Of a stretch of 10,240 nt of DNA, positions 6,895 through 10,240 are shown in pieces (within the stretch, counting starts at the first letter, position 1; every line of letters starts with the position of its first letter). The position numbers and the translations under genes are program-made. The DNA lies in contig JAYVXF010000328.1 of the NCBI GenBank assembly GCA_043793345.1, positions 1 to 10,240 of the forward strand, given 5' to 3'. Source of the DNA: UKL13-2 sp043793345 (GTDB taxonomy: Bacteria > Pseudomonadota > Gammaproteobacteria > Burkholderiales > Usitatibacteraceae). Below the pieces are notes generated by a model. That model did no database searches. It had not been told where the DNA came from and saw nothing but the letters and a program-made list of their open reading frames with translations.

Positions 6895-8850
6895 GTGCGC
6901 AATTTACATTTTCTCACCTACGTTCCGGTATGTGTCGTCACGCTACTACTCACGGCCTGCGGCGGTGGCGGTGGCAGCCCGGCTGATGTCTCGCCGTCTT
7001 CGCCGCCGCAGCCGGCGATCACCAATGCGACCCCGAATAACTTTTTGATTTTCCCCAATCCGCAAGTGCAAGCCGACGGGACATTGCAGACCAATTCGGC
7101 CGCGTATGCGCAGGCCTACTACGCGGCAGTCGATCCCGCCAACCAGAAAGATACGCTCGACAAATGGAAAGCGGCGAATGGTTTCGCCAGCGGTGCGGGC
7201 ACGGAGGTCAGTGTCGTGATTGGCGACGTGCGCGATCTCGGTTACGGCAGGTTTTTGACGGTGCGGCAAAATCCGAACGGCACGGTCGCTGCCAACGTGG
7301 AAAATTATTTGATCGCCGCTGCAGCCGGATATACCTACACCCGCGTCAATCTCGACGCCGCCGTGGTCAAAAATCGTAACGCGCACATCGGTACCAATGC
7401 GATCGAGGTTAGCCCAGGGCCTAATGGCGGTGCGAACTTTGCGAAGTTCTACACATTCGATCCCGGCACGGGCGTGCGACGCATGACCGTCGACATGGAT
7501 GGTCGTGGTGAAAAAGCGATGCCCGGCCCCTGCATTTCGTGCCACGGGGGACGCGGCGACGCACTCACGCCACCGGACGCATCGGGCAAGCGGCTGTTTA
7601 ACCTCGTCCAAAATGCGGGCTCGCAGGCACGCGGCGATGTACAGGGACGCATGCATGTATTGGAAGCCGATGCCCTCGATTTTTCGCCCGTTGCGGGATT
7701 CACGCGGGCCGATCAAGAGGCCAGGATAAAAACGATCAACAAGATCGTGCTCTGCACCTACCCGATCGCCACGCCGTCAACCTTCCCCGAGGACGCCTGT
7801 CGGCCTGCCGCGAATATCAACGAATGGCAGGGCACGGCTGCGGCGCAAATCAAGCAAGCGTATGGCGGCAATGGCATGCCGAATGCGATATTCAGTGACA
7901 GCTATGTGCCCAATTCCTGGCTGGTTGCAGGCCAGTCAACGCTTTACAAAGAGGTCGTCGCGACATCCTGCCGCACCTGTCACAGCCTGCGTGGAACCGG
8001 TAATCAATCGGATATTGATTTCGAGGAATTTGAAAAATTTCAAGGCTATGCAGATCGCCATAAAGCGCACATTGTTGATCGTGGCAATATGCCGCTCGCC
8101 AGACTCGTGTCAGAAGCGTTTTATGCGTCGAGTCGCCCGGAACTGATCGCGACCTTTCTGGAAGGCCGTGGATTCGGCGTGCGTGACAGTCGCGGCGCGG
8201 TGTTGCGGCCGGGGCGACCAATCGGCGATGCGGGTCCTGACCGCGTGGTGCGACCGGGTGCATCCACGCTGTCGGCTGCGGCGAGCCTCTACGCGAATAG
8301 CTATGTGTGGTCGATTATTTCCGGCCCCGCAGGTGCAACGCTCACAAATCAAAATACCGCGCAGGCAACGTTTAACGCGCCCGCCGACGGCACTTATGCT
8401 GTGCAACTGGTCGCGAGCAACGGCTCGACCGCAGGCGCGCCGGTGCAACTGAAAATTGTCGTGGATAGCGCGTTGGCGGTTGCACCGTCGGCGATTCGCT
8501 TTGCTGATATCAAAGCGGTATTGCAATCGACGTCAGCCGGCTGTACGAATTCAGGCTGCCACATTCCTGGCGGCAGCGGCGTCAAGACTCCCATCCATTA
8601 TTCAAACACTGACCGCAATGGCGATGGCATCGTTGGCGACGCGACCGACGACGCGTGGTTTTATGCAGAGACACGCGGGAGAATTAATTTCACCGACCTG
8701 GTGGCGAGCCCGCTGCTGCGCAAGCCATCGGGAAACCATCACAACGGCGCGCTGCGACCGGGCTTTGGCACCAACGTGGCACCCGGACAACCGGCGCGTG
8801 CGAGCTACGATTTATTTGTGAATTGGATGTTGAACGGCGCGCCGCAATAA
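6895..8850 (+). CDS. Multihaem c-type cytochrome lipoprotein with PKD/REJ-like domain
   Basis: The product is 651 residues, predicted to be exported, lipidated and haem-bearing. The frame is open from 6778, but translation most likely starts at GTG 6895: it has a good ribosome binding site and gives a clean lipoprotein signal, with lipobox LLTAC at Cys22 followed by five Gly. The residues after Cys22 are Gly, so the Asp+2 inner-membrane retention signal is absent, which favours the outer membrane. Haem motifs are CISCH (213-217), CRTCH (359-363) and CTNSGCH, a CX4CH form (550-556). Met399 in GNMPLA is placed to be the sixth ligand of the second haem. Residues about 448-530 look like a PKD/REJ-type Ig fold (VWSIISGPAGATL ... 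FNAPADGTYAVQL). The C-terminal part (R-I-N-F-T-D-L ... S-P-L-L-R-K-P) resembles domains found after such haem sites in other multihaem proteins. Two more Cys (about 284 and 298) may form a disulfide. No named family is recognised. Probable partner of the upstream autotransporter. Confidence 0.88.
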   Translation: MRNLHFLTYVPVCVVTLLLTACGGGGGSPADVSPSSPPQPAITNATPNNFLIFPNPQVQADGTLQTNSAAYAQAYYAAVDPANQKDTLDKWKAANGFASGAGTEVSVVIGDVRDLGYGRFLTVRQNPNGTVAANVENYLIAAAAGYTYTRVNLDAAVVKNRNAHIGTNAIEVSPGPNGGANFAKFYTFDPGTGVRRMTVDMDGRGEKAMPGPCISCHGGRGDALTPPDASGKRLFNLVQNAGSQARGDVQGRMHVLEADALDFSPVAGFTRADQEARIKTINKIVLCTYPIATPSTFPEDACRPAANINEWQGTAAAQIKQAYGGNGMPNAIFSDSYVPNSWLVAGQSTLYKEVVATSCRTCHSLRGTGNQSDIDFEEFEKFQGYADRHKAHIVDRGNMPLARLVSEAFYASSRPELIATFLEGRGFGVRDSRGAVLRPGRPIGDAGPDRVVRPGASTLSAAASLYANSYVWSIISGPAGATLTNQNTAQATFNAPADGTYAVQLVASNGSTAGAPVQLKIVVDSALAVAPSAIRFADIKAVLQSTSAGCTNSGCHIPGGSGVKTPIHYSNTDRNGDGIVGDATDDAWFYAETRGRINFTDLVASPLLRKPSGNHHNGALRPGFGTNVAPGQPARASYDLFVNWMLNGAPQ

Positions 8851-8881
8851 TCAGTACCCGCCGGTTGATGGCGCTCGGGAT

Positions 8882-9619
8882 TTAGTAGGTACGTCTCGGC
8901 GCGGTATAAGCCTCTTTCGAAAACACAAACGCAGGCTCGCGCCCAACCAGCGTCTCGATCAGCGCGAGTTCCTGATCAGTGTGATTGATGAACGGCGCGG
9001 TGCGGATGTTCCTGCCTTTGGCCTCGTTGCTCAGGATGTAGACCGGCCGGTCATGCTGTTTGGCCATGATGGTCTCTTTGTTTTCGGGATCGGCATTGGA
9101 AGCAATCTCGGTGATGCCGTAGCACGTGCAAAAGTAAGTCTGCTCCGGCTCGACTTCCATGTAGAAGCCCGTGCCGCGGATGCCGACGGTCGCGTTTGGT
9201 GAACGCACCCGCATCGGTGTGTTGCGCGACACCGACAGCAATGCGCCGGTCAGCAATCTCAAACCGCTGATGATGAGCGAGGAGGTGGTTTTTTTCTCTG
9301 CCTCAATAATGACTTTACTGCCGCCGCGCAGGATCATTGAATTACTGTTGACGACAAAAACAATCTCGCTGCCCGGCGTCGTTTGCACGGTATCGCCCGG
9401 TGCCACCGGAGTCTGTAGCGTCGCGGGTTTATCGTTGACCGTTGCTTGACCGGATATCCGGTAGATCGATTGTGTCGGCGGCAGCTTCGCAGGCTTATTG
9501 CCGAATATGCTGAAGCCCTGCGCGTTCGCCTCGGGTAGCCCGGTCGCAAACACGCCAGCGGCGAGCGCTTGAATCAGCACGCGGCGACGCGGGTCATCAG
9601 CTTCATCAAAACTTTTCAT
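8882..9619 (-). CDS. FecR-domain protein with Tat-like signal and CTCYG motif
   Basis: This 245-residue protein is predicted to be periplasmic. The ATG at 9617-9619 has an AGGAG site 5 nt upstream. The N-terminus DPRRRVLIQALAAG (9-22) is twin-arginine-like and is followed by a hydrophobic stretch and ANA (31-33), a probable signal peptidase I site. Residues about 52-155 form a FecR-type domain: PVAPGDTVQT (71-80), then SEIVFVV and a C-terminal RVRSPNATVGIRGTGFYMEV (137-156). After it come FCTCYG (163-168) with Cys164 and Cys166, HDRPVYI (189-195) and NHTDQEL (212-218). I recall this C-terminal pattern from stand-alone proteobacterial FecR proteins, not from the classical anti-sigma factor. 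No ECF sigma gene or TonB receptor is next to it, so an iron-citrate role is not supported. It converges on the cytochrome gene, 31 bp apart, with no clear terminator between. Confidence 0.88.
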   Translation of the reverse strand: MKSFDEADDPRRRVLIQALAAGVFATGLPEANAQGFSIFGNKPAKLPPTQSIYRISGQATVNDKPATLQTPVAPGDTVQTTPGSEIVFVVNSNSMILRGGSKVIIEAEKKTTSSLIISGLRLLTGALLSVSRNTPMRVRSPNATVGIRGTGFYMEVEPEQTYFCTCYGITEIASNADPENKETIMAKQHDRPVYILSNEAKGRNIRTAPFINHTDQELALIETLVGREPAFVFSKEAYTAPRRTY

Positions 9620-9980
9620 GAGTGCTCCTGATTATTTTGTTATCGCATCAACTCGGTTGTCGCTCTCGGGAACGGTTGATGCTGTCATCACATTTGTACG
9701 CAACGTAATGTTAGCCGGATGTGAGAGTGGATGCATGATAATGCGAGCCGCGATTGGGGGATGGTACGGGTATGCCGTTTATGCATAAAAACATTAAACT
9801 CTAGTACAGGAGCGGCTCACGGGGCATTTTACCGCCAAGAGGCGCACCGGTGTTAGAGTTATATATTGTTTCGCGGCGTAATCGGTAGCGCGGTCGATGC
9901 TGGCGCGCCGCTGGCCAGTGTAAGTGTCGAGCGGCAAGTTCGCGTAATATCTTTTTCCACTTCTAAACTTTTGGATCAAC
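9620..9980. other. Intergenic region between the divergent FecR-domain gene and the receiver-like gene
   Basis: About 360 bp without a convincing gene; short open frames here have no family resemblance and no good ribosome binding site. It should hold both divergent promoters. Visible structures are a long inverted repeat close to the FecR gene (9645-9682), the 12-bp palindrome TTTATGCATAAA (9778-9789), and an AT-rich TATATT (9862-9867) that could be a -10 for the rightward gene, without a good -35. No RNA gene was recognised. Confidence 0.55.
9645..9682. repeat. Inverted repeat upstream of the FecR-domain gene
   Basis: GCATCAAC (9645-9652) and GTTGATGC (9675-9682) are perfect 8-bp arms with a 22-bp centre, inside which GTT/AAC can add three pairs. 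The element starts 25 bp before the FecR ATG, within the likely promoter or leader, so it could be an operator or an mRNA stem-loop. Confidence 0.5.
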
Positions 9981-10240
9981 ATGGCACGCCAGTCCGACCA
10001 CACTGTCTTTCTTGCGCAATCAGACACGAACCAGGAGAATCTTTTGCGCGGTGCAATGGTGGCAGTGGGAATGTCTGTCAACGTGCTGAGTCGCAAGCAG
10101 GCGCTGGCGGCTCAGATCGACGCCGTGCGTTTTGCGCCGGATGCGCATCCCGTGCTGGTTGTCGACCTGGCGTCGCTCGCCGCAGAAGGCAATGGTCCTG
10201 ATGTCGTTCTCACGCATCTTAACGAGCGATTTCCGAAGTT
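9981..10240 (+). CDS. Receiver-like (CheY-type) protein, N-terminal part only
   Basis: The first 86 residues of a protein that continues beyond the window. ATG 9981 is the first in-frame ATG after the stop at 9945-9947; its ribosome binding site is weak (GGA 6 nt upstream). The pattern suits a response-regulator receiver fold: a beta strand (TVFLAQ, 8-13) followed by Ser14-Asp15, a helix (NLLRGAMVAVG, 20-30), a second strand (SVNVLS), a helix, then HPVLVVDLASL (56-66), where Asp62 is where the phosphoacceptor usually sits. The region after it (GPDVVLTHLNERFP) fits the next helix. The acidic pair after strand 1 is reduced to Ser-Asp, so the site may be degenerate. The output domain lies outside. 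It is divergent from the FecR gene. The fold assignment is inference from pattern only. Confidence 0.6.
   Translation, partial: MARQSDHTVFLAQSDTNQENLLRGAMVAVGMSVNVLSRKQALAAQIDAVRFAPDAHPVLVVDLASLAAEGNGPDVVLTHLNERFPK

Noticed and set aside
5990..7716. Long minus-strand open frames (232 and 256 codons) under the second barrel and the cytochrome gene
   Set aside because: Their composition is typical of antisense reading in GC-rich DNA (Arg/His/Ile-rich). The plus-strand products have clear domains throughout.
8836..8882. Possible bidirectional terminator between the convergent genes
   Set aside because: Short GC complementarities such as CGCC/GGCG exist, but the stem is only 4 bp and no T tract follows on either strand.
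9900..9918. CTGGC/GCCAG hairpin as a terminator
   Set aside because: The stem is 5 bp, no T tract follows, and it lies upstream of a gene rather than after one.

Overview
The window reads as a Gram-negative, GC-rich proteobacterial chromosome segment, most plausibly a beta- or gammaproteobacterium. That placement is inference from a TRAP transporter, an autotransporter, a diderm-type lipoprotein cytochrome and a Tat-type FecR protein; no rRNA or other taxonomic marker is present. No tRNA, rRNA, CRISPR array, insertion sequence or prophage gene is visible.

Layout. On the minus strand at the left edge lie the N-terminal part of a TRAP large permease (dctM, 1-504, runs off the window) and its small permease (dctQ, 523-1146). 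About 330 bp of non-coding DNA separates dctQ from a divergent plus-strand pair. The first gene of the pair (1475-6883) encodes a 1802-residue surface protein. The second (6895-8850) encodes a 651-residue lipoprotein with three c-type haem motifs. Their 11-bp gap, with the second ribosome binding site overlapping the first stop codon, argues for one operon. A convergent minus-strand gene (8882-9619) encodes a FecR-domain protein with a Tat-like signal. About 360 bp of non-coding DNA follows, then the start of a plus-strand gene (9981 to the edge) that looks like a degenerate response-regulator receiver.

The main point of interest is the two-gene unit at 1475-8850. The large protein appears to join, in order: a signal peptide, a mono-haem class I cytochrome c domain (CGGCH plus a distal Met), two divergent and nine regular Ig/cadherin-like repeats of about 89 residues, an autotransporter-type linker, a beta-barrel of about 12 strands, and a second barrel-like domain of about 12 strands ending in a C-terminal Phe. 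Downstream comes an outer-membrane-type lipoprotein with CXXCH, CXXCH and CX4CH sites and a PKD/REJ-like domain. Together they could form a haem-bearing outer-membrane surface apparatus, for example for electron transfer across or at the outer membrane. The domain order is read from the sequence; the function is inference. Nothing ties the TRAP genes, the FecR gene or the receiver-like gene to this unit apart from adjacency.
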